Assembly: GCA_964477445.1 (NCBI GenBank)
Contig: CAYZED010000009.1
Location: 1 to 64,000, forward strand
Direction: 5' to 3'
Length of the DNA: 64,000 nucleotides
Origin: CAYZED01 sp964477445
Lineage (GTDB): Bacteria; Bacillota; Clostridia; Lutisporales; Lutisporaceae
The translations under genes were made by a program, and so were the position numbers. Of this stretch, positions 25,690 through 35,761 are shown one piece after another. The notes beneath the pieces were generated by a model. It made no database searches. It worked only from the letters and a program-made list of their open reading frames with translations, and had not been told where the DNA came from. Each line of letters opens with the position of its first letter. Position 1 is the first letter of the stretch.

Positions 25690-26461
25690 TTCCGTCTGAC
25701 ACCCTTCGTTCATTATATCTTTGTAATACATTTTCAATAAACTTACTGTTTGAAAGTTTAACCGGTCTTTCAGCATTTTGATTTTCAATGCTTTCGTCAG
25801 TGACAATCGGCATGCATTTATAAGCTATATCAATGCAATTTCTAATTGATCTTTCAACATTTTTTGGTTTTGTGTCATGTGATTTAGCAATAAATGGGTA
25901 CAATTCTGTTGTATATTTTCTTTTTAATGATGGGTCTTCTATAACTATCGAGATAGCATCTTTTATATATACAAAACCTTTGAGTCTTTCATTTATTCCC
26001 ATTTCATGTAAGATTTCATCAATTAAATTATTCCTTTGTCTTAAAAAACTTTTGTTTTTTGATTCATCATGTGATTCTTTGCTTAATGATAGCTCATTGA
26101 TTTTTCTTGTTAGTTGAGTCATATCAAATGGTTTCATAAAATAATAATCCGCACCTAATTTGATAGCTTGTGAAATATAGTGATCTTGTCCCACAGCTGA
26201 AAACATAATAACTTTAGGTTTATATCCATTAAATATATTTCTTACTCTCTCAAGTACTCCAATTCCATCTAAGTATGGCATAATAATATCTAGTACAATA
26301 ACATCAGGCTTATATTGATTAATTAATTTTAAAGCAGATTCTCCATCATGAGCAATTCCTAAAATTCTAAAACTTGGATCTTTACTTAAAAAAGCGTTTA
26401 ATATAGCAGCAAATTCTTGATTGTCATCTGCTATTACAAGGGTGATTGCTTTTACTCTCAT
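25679..26461 (-). CDS. spo0A: Spo0A-type response regulator
   Basis: 260 residues. The N-terminal receiver has the acidic pair (ADDN), the phospho-acceptor Asp in VIVLDIIMPYLDG and the conserved Lys in FMKPFD. The C-terminal half matches the Spo0A DNA-binding domain (IDEILHEMGINERLKGFVYIKDAI, LYPFIAKSHDTKPKNVERSI, NSKFIENVLQRY). The helix after the NVER motif, NCIDIAYKCM, is diverged from the usual RHAIEVAW as I recall it. It overlaps the recN stop by one base. spoIVB, normally between recN and spo0A, is missing. Confidence 0.9.
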   Translation of the reverse strand: MRVKAITLVIADDNQEFAAILNAFLSKDPSFRILGIAHDGESALKLINQYKPDVIVLDIIMPYLDGIGVLERVRNIFNGYKPKVIMFSAVGQDHYISQAIKLGADYYFMKPFDMTQLTRKINELSLSKESHDESKNKSFLRQRNNLIDEILHEMGINERLKGFVYIKDAISIVIEDPSLKRKYTTELYPFIAKSHDTKPKNVERSIRNCIDIAYKCMPIVTDESIENQNAERPVKLSNSKFIENVLQRYNERRVSDGNEK

Positions 26462-28126
26462 TACTCTTCCTCCGTGGTTAGGTGATCCTTTATCATTTTT
26501 TCGGCAGTTTGTAGTGATTCTGTATTATTTTCATCGCCAGATAACATTCGGGCAATTTCTTTTAATTTATCATTCTTATCTATTGTTATAACTTCTGCTG
26601 TGGTTCTCTCCCCATCGCTATCTTTAATAACCTTAATGTGAACCCCTGGTAATGATGCAATTTGAGCAAGATGAGTTATACAAATGATTTGACACTCTTT
26701 AGAAACCTCTTTGATTTTATCTGCTACAAGTAGAGCGGTTCTTCCTCCAATACCTGCATCAATTTCATCAAAGACCATGGTAGATGTCTTAAATGCTTCA
26801 TGCACTGAAGTCTTCAGGGCAAGCATAACTCTGGAAATTTCACCACCAGAAGCAATTCTTTCAAGTGGTTTCAATGGTTCACCTTGATTTGATGAAAGTA
26901 AAAATGACACATCATCAATACCTTTTATTGAAATTTTGTTACTGTTGCTTTCAATATCTACTTTAAAGTTAGCACCTTTCATATTTAGACGTTCTAGTTC
27001 ACTAACAATTTTTATCATAAGTTTTTCGGCGATTTCACGTCTTGTTTTTGATAATTTATTTGCTAATTCAAAGTATTCCTCCTCTACTTTCCGTTTATCT
27101 CGTTCAAGTATTTGGATAGACTCTTCTGCATGTTCAATTAATTCAAGTTGTTTTTTCGAAGAATCGCTAAATTTAACAATTTCTTCAAACGTCTTACCGT
27201 ATTTTCTTTTTAGTTTGTTCCACAAATCAAGTCTTTCTTCAATAAGTTCTAAATCTGCTGGGTCAAACTTAAGATTATCGGTATGTTTCTTAAGTTCATA
27301 TNNNNNNNNNNAAAGTTGTACTAAATCTCTCAATTTCCCTGTCGTATATACTCACATTACTAAGAGTTTTTATATTAGTAGCTAACAAGTCACGAATACC
27401 ATTATTCTCATTTTCATAGATTCCCGAGAACACACATGTGACAGAATTAAATATCTTTTCTCCATTTAAAACAAGAATCCTTCGTTCTTTGAGTTCATCT
27501 TCTTCAAACTCGAATAGTGAAGCATTCTCAATTTCTTCAATTTGGAAACTCAGCAAATCTGCAGCTCGTGCGCGTTCTTCAGGACTACCAAGATGTTTTT
27601 TTCTCATCAAAACTATTTCTGAATGTTTTGTTACTATGTTCTCTATATTTTCGAGACTTTCTTTAATTTCTTTATTTCCCAGACTATCAAGAAGCTCTAA
27701 ATGCTTTTCGTTACTTAATAATTTTTGGTGATCATGCTGACCGATTAAGTCTACTAAACTTGACGAAATATCTTTTAGTATTGAAAGAGAAACAATTCTA
27801 CCATTGACACGACAAACAGATTTACCATTAAATGAATATTCACGCGTAATAATAATTCCATCTTCTTCAATTTCTATTCCAAAATTATTAAGCATATTTC
27901 TAGTTTCATCTAAAATATTAATAAACAAAGCTTCGATTATTAATTTGTCGGATCCAAAGCGTATATCTTCTTTGGTTAACTTTCCACCCAAAACGGCTAA
28001 GATAGCATCAAAAACTAGAGACTTCCCAGCCCCTGTTTCTCCACTCAAAATATTCAATCCTTCAGAAAATTCAATGTTTGCTTTTTCAATAATCGCAAAA
28101 TTTCTAATATTAAGTTCTTGTAGCAT
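26461..28126 (-). CDS. recN: DNA repair protein RecN (interrupted by a run of N)
   Basis: SMC-like ATPase for double-strand break repair. The N-terminal part has the Walker A GETGAGKS (about 30-37). The C-terminal part has IASGGEISRVMLALK (ABC signature) and VFDEIDAGIGGRTA (Walker B). Ten N's at 27302-27311 fall in the coiled-coil region between FSTT and YELKKH, where the frame cannot be followed; a few residues are probably missing. Total length (~555) is close to the family's ~560. The stop overlaps the spo0A start by one base. Confidence 0.92.
27302..27311. other. Assembly gap (10 N) inside recN
   Basis: A run of exactly ten N. Its true length is unknown; the flanking frames do not join directly across it. 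Confidence 0.97.
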
Positions 28127-28140
28127 AAACTACCACCGCA

Positions 28141-28590
28141 TCATCTCATTATTTTTCGCAGCTTCTCAACTACTTGTGGAACTGCCTCTTCTCTTCTAAC
28201 AAGCAAAAATATAGTATTATCACCTGCAATAGAACCAACTATTTCTTTCAAATCAAACGCATCTAACGCTTCTCCCGCGGCTCCCCCCGCACCTGAAAAA
28301 GTCTTTATGACAACCATATTCCCAGCATAATCAATTTGTAGTACTGACTCCGAAAAAACCCTGACTAGTCTTTCGTTCAATATACTATCTTGCTCTCTTA
28401 ACGCTGAATACTTATAAAAACCATGCTCATCTAGTACCTTTACGAGCTTTAATTCCTTGATATCTCTAGAAACTGTGGCTTGTGTCACATTAAAACCAGA
28501 CTTTTTTAGCTCTTCTGCTAAATCCTCTTGGGTTTCAATGGTTTTGGTATCGATGATTTCAAGAATTTTGGAATGCCTTGAGATTTTCAT
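28141..28590 (-). CDS. argR: Arginine repressor ArgR
   Basis: 149 residues. The N-terminal winged helix is RHSKILEIIDTKTIETQEDL to ATVSRDIKELKL; the C-terminal oligomerisation and arginine-binding domain contains FSGAGGAAGEALDAF and IVGSIAGDNTIFLLV. In the presence of arginine it represses biosynthesis genes and activates catabolic ones. No arginine gene is in the window; the place between nadK and recN is the usual clostridial one. Confidence 0.94.
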   Translation of the reverse strand: MKISRHSKILEIIDTKTIETQEDLAEELKKSGFNVTQATVSRDIKELKLVKVLDEHGFYKYSALREQDSILNERLVRVFSESVLQIDYAGNMVVIKTFSGAGGAAGEALDAFDLKEIVGSIAGDNTIFLLVRREEAVPQVVEKLRKIMR

Positions 28591-28616
28591 TTCGGTTCCT
28601 CCTCGTATAAATTAGA

Positions 28617-29494
28617 CTATATATTTACGTTTGTATTACATACTACTCGTTGGTTCATTTTTTTTCTTAAAATATCAAAGAAATTATTTTTGCTTAGTCT
28701 AATTAATTTAGTAGTACTTTTTGAGAGATATATTGAAATTTCATTACCTGGATTAAGTGTGCATCCTTTTTGACCATCATATGCAATAGTTACCTCGTTG
28801 TTTTTATCACAAATACCTATTTTTATAATATCTCTATCTGCTACAACAATTGAACGCGCATGAAGAGTATGTGCGCATATAGGCGTTATAACTATAGCGT
28901 TTACATTTGGACTGATTACTGGTCCGCCGGCGGATAACGAATATGCAGTAGAACCTGTCGGAGTACTGATAACAACTCCATCCGCAACTTGGACATCTAT
29001 AAAACTGTTATTAACAGTTAGTGAATATGACATAACTCGAGAAAAACTTCCGCTAGTTATTGCAAAATCATTAAGAGCGACATACTTATCAACAATACTT
29101 CCATCTTTTTCGATAATAGCTTCTAGCATACTTCTTTCACTTACTTCATATTCACCAGAAATCAATCGATCTAGACTTGATTCAAGTTTTTTCAATTCTA
29201 TTTCCGCCATAAAACCTAAATCGCCAAGATTAATTCCACAAATAGGCACGTTATATTGACCCGCAAGACGCGCGATATTTAGCAATGTTCCGTCTCCACC
29301 TAAAGTAATTGCAATATCACAATCGGAAAGAATNNNNNNNNNNTGTTACTTTGAATACCAATTTTATGAGATATATGCTCTTGCAACAAGACATCAATAT
29401 TTTTATTCTTAAGATAATCACACGCCATCTTAGTAGTTTGAAGTTCTTTATCTTTTATTTCATTCGGAAATATACCGATTTTCATTTTTTTCAC
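28617..29494 (-). CDS. nadK: NAD kinase (interrupted by a run of N)
   Basis: Phosphorylates NAD to NADP. The N-terminus begins MKKMKIGIFPNEIKDKE (29494). After the gap come the catalytic AITLGGDGTLLNIARL, GINLGDLGFMAEIE and VVISTPTGSTAYSLSAGGP, all intact. The ten N's at 29334-29343 lie between the first ~50 residues and the GGDGT motif, a poorly conserved stretch. Position between tlyA and argR is conserved in the group. Confidence 0.92.
29334..29343. other. Assembly gap (10 N) inside nadK
   Basis: A run of exactly ten N between the N-terminal segment and the GGDGT motif. Its real length is not known. Confidence 0.97.
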
Positions 29495-29634
29495 CTCGTA
29501 TACACAAATTTGCGATTAACTTTATTTAAAATTATTAGAGTAAAAGTATATTATTAACTCAAATTCGCATAAAATTTCACGATAAGAATATTGTATATCA
29601 TTGCATAAATATTATCTAGATGAATATTGTCGTT

Positions 29635-30438
29635 TTATAAAATTTCATGTGATTTACTTATCGCTTCAACGCAAAGGCTTTCGAAGTTTTCGTCTTCGAT
29701 TCCGTTAATGCCAATAAGCAATAAATATTCAATATTTCCTTCTGGCCCCTTTATAGGAGAATAGTCAATTCCAAGACGATTCAGTTGGAGTAATTCCTTT
29801 GTAAATCTTGATATATCTAAAACTACTTCTTCATGTACGGAAATATCTCTTACCACACCTTTTTTTCCCACTTTTTCTTTTCCTGCTTCAAACTGAGGCT
29901 TAATAAGACACATAATAATTGAATCCTCATGAACAAATTCCATTAATTTGGGCAAAACAAGTTTCAATGATATAAAAGCAACATCAATTGATATAAAATC
30001 AACAAGTTCTGGAACCGCTTCATGGGTTAAATATCTGACATTTGTTCTTTCAAGATTCACTACTCTTTCATCAGTCCTTAATTTCCATGCAAGTTGTCCA
30101 TACCCAACATCAACAGAAAAAACTTTTTTGGCACCGTTTTGGAGCATACAGTCAGTGAAACCACCCGTCGAAGCACCAACATCCATACAAATTTTTCCGT
30201 TTAAATCTATTTTAAATTTCTTTAATGCTTTCTCAAGTTTTAGTCCACCTCTGGAAACGTACGCCAAAGTTTGGCCTTTAACTTCAAATTCAGTGTCTAT
30301 ATCGTATTTATTCCCAGCTTTATCGGCACGAATACCTTTTACGAAAATATTCCCTGACATAATAAGCCCTGCTGCTTTTTCTCTTGATTCAGCTAACCCT
30401 TTTTTAAATATTAGTACATCTAAGCGTTCTTTTGGCAT
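29635..30438 (-). CDS. tlyA: TlyA family rRNA 2'-O-methyltransferase
   Basis: 267 residues. An N-terminal S4 RNA-binding domain (MPKERLDVLIFKKGLAESRE) is followed by an FtsJ-type methyltransferase fold with SAM motif CMDVGASTGGFTDCMLQNGA. TlyA methylates the 2'-OH of cytidines in 16S and/or 23S rRNA and is often annotated as hemolysin. The start overlaps the dxs stop by one base. Confidence 0.92.
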   Translation of the reverse strand: MPKERLDVLIFKKGLAESREKAAGLIMSGNIFVKGIRADKAGNKYDIDTEFEVKGQTLAYVSRGGLKLEKALKKFKIDLNGKICMDVGASTGGFTDCMLQNGAKKVFSVDVGYGQLAWKLRTDERVVNLERTNVRYLTHEAVPELVDFISIDVAFISLKLVLPKLMEFVHEDSIIMCLIKPQFEAGKEKVGKKGVVRDISVHEEVVLDISRFTKELLQLNRLGIDYSPIKGPEGNIEYLLLIGINGIEDENFESLCVEAISKSHEIL

Positions 30439-32339
30439 TAAATCCTCCGGCTTATTATTTGTTCATATATGGATTCACTATCCATTTTACATTCTTTCTC
30501 AAGCAAATATACATCACCATGCTTTATAAAGTCTTTTGGATATGCAAAAGAAGTAAAATCGATATTTTTTTTGTTTTCTGTCAAAATTTTTGCTATTCGT
30601 TCGCCCATGCCACCTTGACCTATGTTTTCTTCAATACTAAATAAAAAACTGTATTTATCAGCTATTTCGAGGAGTGTCTCTTCATCAAAAGGACTTATAA
30701 ATCTTGCATTATATAATGCTGGATTGAATCCATCACGAATCAAATAGTTTATAATTTCGGCAGATTTTCTGAAAGAACACCCTTCAGAAATAATAGCAAT
30801 CTTTTCGCCCTTTCGAATGGTTTCCATTAAATTAATTGATATTTGCTTTCGTTCATCCCTGTTATCATATACAAAATCATAAGATAAACCTCTAGGGTAT
30901 CTAATAGCGCAAGTTAATTTATTATTTATTGAGAATTCAAGCATATCCTCGAGTTCTGTTTTATCTTTTGGTGATAATACAGTTAGATTTGGTATATGTG
31001 AAGTATATGAAATGTCAAAAATACCGTGGTGAGTTTCCCCATCTGCGCCAACAAGTCCAGCTCTATCAATTGCGAAGACAAAAGGCAATTTTTGCATTGC
31101 TACATCATGAACAATTTGATCATAAGCTCTTTGAAGGAAAGTTGAATATACTGCAAAAACTGGTATGAATCCTTGGCTAGAAAGACCTGCCCCAAATGTT
31201 ACTGCATGCTGCTCCGCAATGGCAACATCAAAGAATCTATCAGGATACTTTATACTAAAATCTTTCAATCCTGTTCCTTCAGGCATTGCAGCTGTAATAG
31301 CGATAATTCTGTTGTTTTCAATAGACATGCTTGATAATTTATTTCCTAGAACATTTGAAAAAGGAATGTCTGTTTCTTCGAAGGTTAATTCGCTACATTG
31401 GGTATTTTCTTTTACGCAAGTTTGTGATTTTGGGGAAATTCCATGATATTTTTCGGGATTTTTTTCAGCAGCGTCATATCCTTTGCCCTTCTTAGTTACT
31501 ACATGTAAAAGTATTGGATGCCCTTCGTATTGCTTTATTTGGTTCATAACTTTCTCAAGTGTTTTAAGATCATGTCCATCGACTGGCCCAAAATATTTAA
31601 AACCTAGCTTTTCAAATATAATTCCGTTTATCATTATATATTTTACGTAATCTCGAACTTTTTCAGCAAAATCGAATAAACTTTTCCCAATAAAAGGTAT
31701 AGCTTTAAGTAAATGACCAAATTTATTTTTAAACTTAAAATATGTCTTTCCTGTTCTTATTCTACTTAGGTATTTTGACATACCACCAATATTTGTACTT
31801 ATAGACATTTCATTATCATTTAGTATTACGATAAATTTTGATTTAAGATGTCCTGCATGATTTAAACCTTCAAATGACATACCACCGCTCATAGCACCAT
31901 CGCCGATAATTGATACTACTGAATAATTTTCTTTTTTTAGATCTCTAGCTGCGGCTATTCCTAGTCCTGCTGAAATTGAAGTACTACTATGCCCCGTTTC
32001 AAAAATATCATGTTCTGATTCGCACCTTTTCGGGAATCCGCTCAGCCCCTCGTATAGTCTTATACTTTTAAAGTCTAGTCTTCGTCCTGTGAGAATTTTG
32101 TGGACATATGACTGATGACCAACGTCCCAAATGAATTTATCAGTTGGCGAGTCAAAAACCCTGTGTAGTGCTATTGTAAGTTCAACTACGCCTAAATTCG
32201 AAGCGAGATGCCCACCGTTTAAAGAAACGACTTTTATGATGTAATCTCTTATTTCTTGGCTTAAAACCTCAAGTTCACTGTAATTCAGCAATTTTATATC
32301 GTCCGGAGTGTTTATTTTATCAAGGTATTTATACTCCAT
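30438..32339 (-). CDS. dxs: 1-deoxy-D-xylulose-5-phosphate synthase
   Basis: 633 residues, full length. TPP binding at VSIIGDGAMSGGMSFEGLNH, the substrate-site DRAGLVGADGETHHG and the C-terminal transketolase domain are all present. It joins pyruvate and glyceraldehyde-3-phosphate in the first MEP-pathway step; ispH, the last step, is also in the window. It is 8 bp after ispA, so isoprenoid precursor synthesis and chain elongation are cotranscribed. Confidence 0.96.
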   Translation of the reverse strand: MEYKYLDKINTPDDIKLLNYSELEVLSQEIRDYIIKVVSLNGGHLASNLGVVELTIALHRVFDSPTDKFIWDVGHQSYVHKILTGRRLDFKSIRLYEGLSGFPKRCESEHDIFETGHSSTSISAGLGIAAARDLKKENYSVVSIIGDGAMSGGMSFEGLNHAGHLKSKFIVILNDNEMSISTNIGGMSKYLSRIRTGKTYFKFKNKFGHLLKAIPFIGKSLFDFAEKVRDYVKYIMINGIIFEKLGFKYFGPVDGHDLKTLEKVMNQIKQYEGHPILLHVVTKKGKGYDAAEKNPEKYHGISPKSQTCVKENTQCSELTFEETDIPFSNVLGNKLSSMSIENNRIIAITAAMPEGTGLKDFSIKYPDRFFDVAIAEQHAVTFGAGLSSQGFIPVFAVYSTFLQRAYDQIVHDVAMQKLPFVFAIDRAGLVGADGETHHGIFDISYTSHIPNLTVLSPKDKTELEDMLEFSINNKLTCAIRYPRGLSYDFVYDNRDERKQISINLMETIRKGEKIAIISEGCSFRKSAEIINYLIRDGFNPALYNARFISPFDEETLLEIADKYSFLFSIEENIGQGGMGERIAKILTENKKNIDFTSFAYPKDFIKHGDVYLLEKECKMDSESIYEQIISRRI

Positions 32340-32347
32340 TTTTTTCT

Positions 32348-33229
32348 CTAGCTTTCTCTATTTATTATGAAATAAGCAAGCTCTCTTAACATATCCGCTT
32401 CATTCCCAAATTCACTAAGAGCTTCAAGTGCTTTTTCATTTTGTTCATTTGCGAGTTTTTTTGATTCTTCAAGTCCAAACTCAGTAACATAAGTCATCTT
32501 TTTATTTTTCGAATCTTTACCTATAGTTTTTCCTAATTTATCTTCAGTGCCAATAGAATCAAGAATATCATCTGTAATTTGGAAAGCTAGTCCTATCGCA
32601 TCACCGTAAGCTTCTAGCTTCTCTAAATATATGTTTTCTTTTCCTGATAATATACATGCAGAAATTATCGGAGCTTTTATTAGTGCACCAGTTTTCCGCT
32701 TGTGCATTTCTTTGATAATGTTAAAATCGGCTTTTTTGTTTTCATAATATAGGTCCAAAGCCTGTCCGCCAATCATTCCTTTAGTACCTGCGCACATAGC
32801 AACATAATTAGCCGCTTTGGCTGTTTGTTTATTATCTGAGTCAAGAACAGCTTTGAAAAGTATTTCATAAGCTTTATTCAATAACCCATCACCTGCTAGA
32901 ATCGCAAAGTTTTCTCCATAAACAACATGATTCGTGGGTATTCCACGTCTAAGTGAGTCATTATCCATTGAAGGTAAATCATCATGTATCAATGAATATG
33001 TGTGAATCATTTCAAACGCAACTTCGAAAGACAAACTTTCAACTCCATGATATCCAAGAAAATCAGAAGTCATTTCAAATAAAGCGGATCTAATTCTTTT
33101 TCCTCCAGCCTTAAGGCTGTAATCCATCGCTTCATAAATTACAGGAATATGCTCTTCAATTTCAATAAAATCCTTATATTCTTTTTCAAATTTATTTTTA
33201 TATAAATCAAGATAATCCTTTAATTCCAT
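32348..33229 (-). CDS. ispA: Polyprenyl (farnesyl) diphosphate synthase
   Basis: 293 residues. The first Asp-rich motif is LIHDDLPSMDND and the second is QITDDILD; both are intact. It condenses IPP with allylic diphosphates to geranyl or farnesyl diphosphate. It overlaps xseB by 10 bases and precedes dxs, the standard clostridial order. Confidence 0.94.
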   Translation of the reverse strand: MELKDYLDLYKNKFEKEYKDFIEIEEHIPVIYEAMDYSLKAGGKRIRSALFEMTSDFLGYHGVESLSFEVAFEMIHTYSLIHDDLPSMDNDSLRRGIPTNHVVYGENFAILAGDGLLNKAYEILFKAVLDSDNKQTAKAANYVAMCAGTKGMIGGQALDLYYENKKADFNIIKEMHKRKTGALIKAPIISACILSGKENIYLEKLEAYGDAIGLAFQITDDILDSIGTEDKLGKTIGKDSKNKKMTYVTEFGLEESKKLANEQNEKALEALSEFGNEADMLRELAYFIINRES

Positions 33230-33456
33230 GGAGCGGCCTCCTCTGTAACTATATCAACTAGACCATCTTTTGTATATTTTTTTACTTCACCTTCAGCGGC
33301 ATTCAAGCGTTCTTGGCAAATATCGAGCATTTCTTTTCCTTCTTTATAGAGATTGACTGCTTCTTCTAAAGTTGAAGGATTCCTTTCTAGCGTTGTTACA
33401 ATTTCCTCCAACCTTTTTGATGCCGTTTCATAATCAATTTTCTTTTTAACTGCCAT
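33220..33456 (-). CDS. xseB: Exodeoxyribonuclease VII small subunit
   Basis: 78 residues. The sequence YETASKRLEEIVTTLER and LEEAVNLYKEGKEML is the XseB helical hairpin. It binds the large subunit to form exonuclease VII, which trims single-stranded DNA ends. It overlaps both neighbours (xseA by 11 bases, ispA by 10). Confidence 0.95.
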   Translation of the reverse strand: MAVKKKIDYETASKRLEEIVTTLERNPSTLEEAVNLYKEGKEMLDICQERLNAAEGEVKKYTKDGLVDIVTEEAAPWN

Positions 33457-34666
33457 CAGATTTCACCTCAATTACTTTTGTTGTTATTTTTCCATCAAAA
33501 AACTTTATATCAATGTTTTCATCCAAACTTACAAGATTTACACTCCTAAGTATTTTACCATTTTTTTCAATTAAGGCATAGCCTAATTTGAGAATTTCTT
33601 CAGGATTAAGAGAATTTAGCGCTCCGCTTAGTTGTAACAATTTCTTTTCGTGTTTATTTAGTTTTTCTTTAATTATTCTATCGAGCAAAAAAGCGTTTTC
33701 GGTAATAGTCATTTGTTTATTTATAATTTGACGTTCAATTTCTCTATTAATCTTTTTGTTTATATTAATTAATGAACTTTTTTCTTGCTCAAATCTTCGA
33801 TTTATCAAACCATCCAATCGGTAGGCATTGCTCTTTATAGATCTAAGCATCACATTGAGCTCAGGAACTGCAATCTCTGCTGCATTTGATGGAGTAGAAG
33901 CTCTTCTATCGGCCACAAAATCCGCAATAGTGAAATCTGTTTCGTGACCTACCGCTGAAATAATCGGTATTTCAGATTCAAATATTGATCTCGCCACAAT
34001 TTCTTCATTGAAACTCCATAATTCTTCAGTTGAACCACCGCCTCTGCCAAGAATAATAATATCTACTTTCTTGCCATTTTGAGCAATATAATCAGTATTA
34101 ATGAATTTTATAGATTCAACAATATCATATTTGCTCTGTTCTCCCTGAACATGAATTGGGAACAAAACAATATTTATTTGCTTATTTCGATTTCTTATAA
34201 TTTTTATTATATCCTTAACCACTGCGCCTGTTTCTGAAGTGATTACTGCAATGTTTTTTGGGAAATAAGGTAATTCTTTCTTAAATTCTTCGTTAAACAA
34301 ACCTTCGATATTAAGTTTGTTTTTTAGTTTTTCAAAAGCAATTGATAAAGCTCCTACCCCTGAGTTTCCCATAAAATCAACGTAGAATTGATAGGACCCA
34401 TCTTTTTCATATAGTGAGACTCTTCCGTTCGCTAAAATTTCCATACCATCTGAAGGTTTAAATTTTAATCTACTAAAACTACCTTTAAACATTACGCAGC
34501 GAATAATTGAATTTTTATCTTTTAGCGTGAAATACGCATGCCCACTACTATGCAGTTTAAAATTTGATATTTCACCCTTAATACTTACTCCGTTTAGTAC
34601 AAAATCTTTATCAAATAATTGCTTAATATGCGCAGTAAGTTCGCTTATTGTATACACTTTTAGCAT
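33446..34666 (-). CDS. xseA: Exodeoxyribonuclease VII large subunit
   Basis: 406 residues. An N-terminal OB fold (VKGEISN-type motif here as IKGEISNFKLHSSGHAYFTL) precedes the catalytic domain with IIILGRGGGSTEELWSFN and SAVGHETDFTIADFVADRRA. A C-terminal coiled coil binds XseB. It starts 38 bp after nusB. Confidence 0.95.
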   Translation of the reverse strand: MLKVYTISELTAHIKQLFDKDFVLNGVSIKGEISNFKLHSSGHAYFTLKDKNSIIRCVMFKGSFSRLKFKPSDGMEILANGRVSLYEKDGSYQFYVDFMGNSGVGALSIAFEKLKNKLNIEGLFNEEFKKELPYFPKNIAVITSETGAVVKDIIKIIRNRNKQINIVLFPIHVQGEQSKYDIVESIKFINTDYIAQNGKKVDIIILGRGGGSTEELWSFNEEIVARSIFESEIPIISAVGHETDFTIADFVADRRASTPSNAAEIAVPELNVMLRSIKSNAYRLDGLINRRFEQEKSSLININKKINREIERQIINKQMTITENAFLLDRIIKEKLNKHEKKLLQLSGALNSLNPEEILKLGYALIEKNGKILRSVNLVSLDENIDIKFFDGKITTKVIEVKSDGS

Positions 34667-34704
34667 ATTTTCACCCTCTTAAAAAAAAGAGCAAACAAGT
34701 CGCT

Positions 34705-35142
34705 CTAAATTTCTTTTTCATGTTTATCTTTAATCGCTTTACCTATAATTCCATTAATAAAACCACTTGAATCGCTAGATGAGAATTTTTTCGATATTTC
34801 CACGGCTTCATTCGCTGAAACACCTTCGGGAATATCACTAAGGAAATATATTTCATTTATCGCGATTCTCAATATAGCAAGATCGACTTTACTTATTCTA
34901 TCAAAACTCCAATCAACGGCACATCTTTTTATTACTTCATCAATTTCGTTTAGATTTGAGATTGTTGATAAGACTAATCTTTGGGCGAACTCATCATCTT
35001 CCTTCCTATAATCAGTTCTATCAAAAAAAGCAGTCTCAGATTCTTGAAATTCTTTAAGAAGTTCTATTACGTTTTCATCTTGATTAAAGCTAAAGCTAAA
35101 TATAAATTGGAGGGCAAATTCTCTGGACGCTCTTCTACTCAT
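34705..35142 (-). CDS. nusB: Transcription antitermination factor NusB
   Basis: 145 residues of all-alpha NusB: SRRASREFALQFIFSFSF at the start and FRISKVDLAILRIAINEI-like sequence (here FDRISKVDLAILRIAINEIY). It binds boxA RNA with S10 in rRNA antitermination. It follows the Asp23 family gene by 21 bp. Confidence 0.95.
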   Translation of the reverse strand: MSRRASREFALQFIFSFSFNQDENVIELLKEFQESETAFFDRTDYRKEDDEFAQRLVLSTISNLNEIDEVIKRCAVDWSFDRISKVDLAILRIAINEIYFLSDIPEGVSANEAVEISKKFSSSDSSGFINGIIGKAIKDKHEKEI

Positions 35143-35163
35143 ATATTTCCTCGATTCTAATTT

Positions 35164-35571
35164 CTAGTTCTCAACAAGCTCCACAAAATCACGCTTTTCG
35201 TTCTTTTCGCTCTTTTCGCTCTTTTCTTTTCTTGCTGATTGAATGCCCTGTATATGAATATCGACATTTTCGACTTTCATTCCTGTCATAACCTCTATTG
35301 ATCTTTTAACATTTTCTTGTATTTTCCATGCAACATCAGGGATTCTAATGCCATATTCTACATTCAAAAATAAATCAACTTTTACATTTCTATCATTGAT
35401 TTCTAACTTAACTCCCTTTGCAGAATGTTTTTTTGATATAACATCAGAGAGACCGCCACTTAAGCCAATAACACCATGTATTTCTTTAGAAGCAATATCT
35501 GCGATAATGGCTATTACTTCATCTGAGATTTTTATCTCACCAACATTATCAATTAATTTATTCTCTTCCAC
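35164..35571 (-). CDS. Asp23/Gls24 family envelope stress protein
   Basis: 135 residues. The Asp23 fold is seen in IKISDEVIAIIADIASKEI followed by GVIGLSGG and VNVEYGIRIPDVA-like sequence. Family members associate with the cell envelope and respond to alkaline or wall stress. The C-terminus adds a short charged tail with the repeated unit EKS/EKN (KEKSEKSEKNEKR), coded by near-identical 9-bp repeats. Being next to nusB is common in clostridia. Confidence 0.88.
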   Translation of the reverse strand: MEENKLIDNVGEIKISDEVIAIIADIASKEIHGVIGLSGGLSDVISKKHSAKGVKLEINDRNVKVDLFLNVEYGIRIPDVAWKIQENVKRSIEVMTGMKVENVDIHIQGIQSARKEKSEKSEKNEKRDFVELVEN

Positions 35572-35699
35572 TTAAAATCCTCCTAGCAATTAATATAATA
35601 TTTTCTATGAATAACTAGTATACAAATTGAATCATTATTCAGTATCAGTACAAATCGTAACAATATTATAACAGATTTTCTAAAAAAGAAAAAGTCAAT

Positions 35700-35738
35700 A
35701 AAATTGAAAAGGATGTACAGTAAACTTACTGCACACCC
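35700..35738 (-). terminator. Terminator after the Cys/Asp-repeat zinc-ribbon gene
   Basis: On the minus strand the segments 35726-35738 and 35711-35723 form a 13-position stem with two wobble pairs, followed by TTTTCAATTTT. It separates this gene from the Asp23-nusB series. Confidence 0.75.
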
Positions 35739-35761
35739 ATTAGTTAAAAAGTCAGTCTTGT

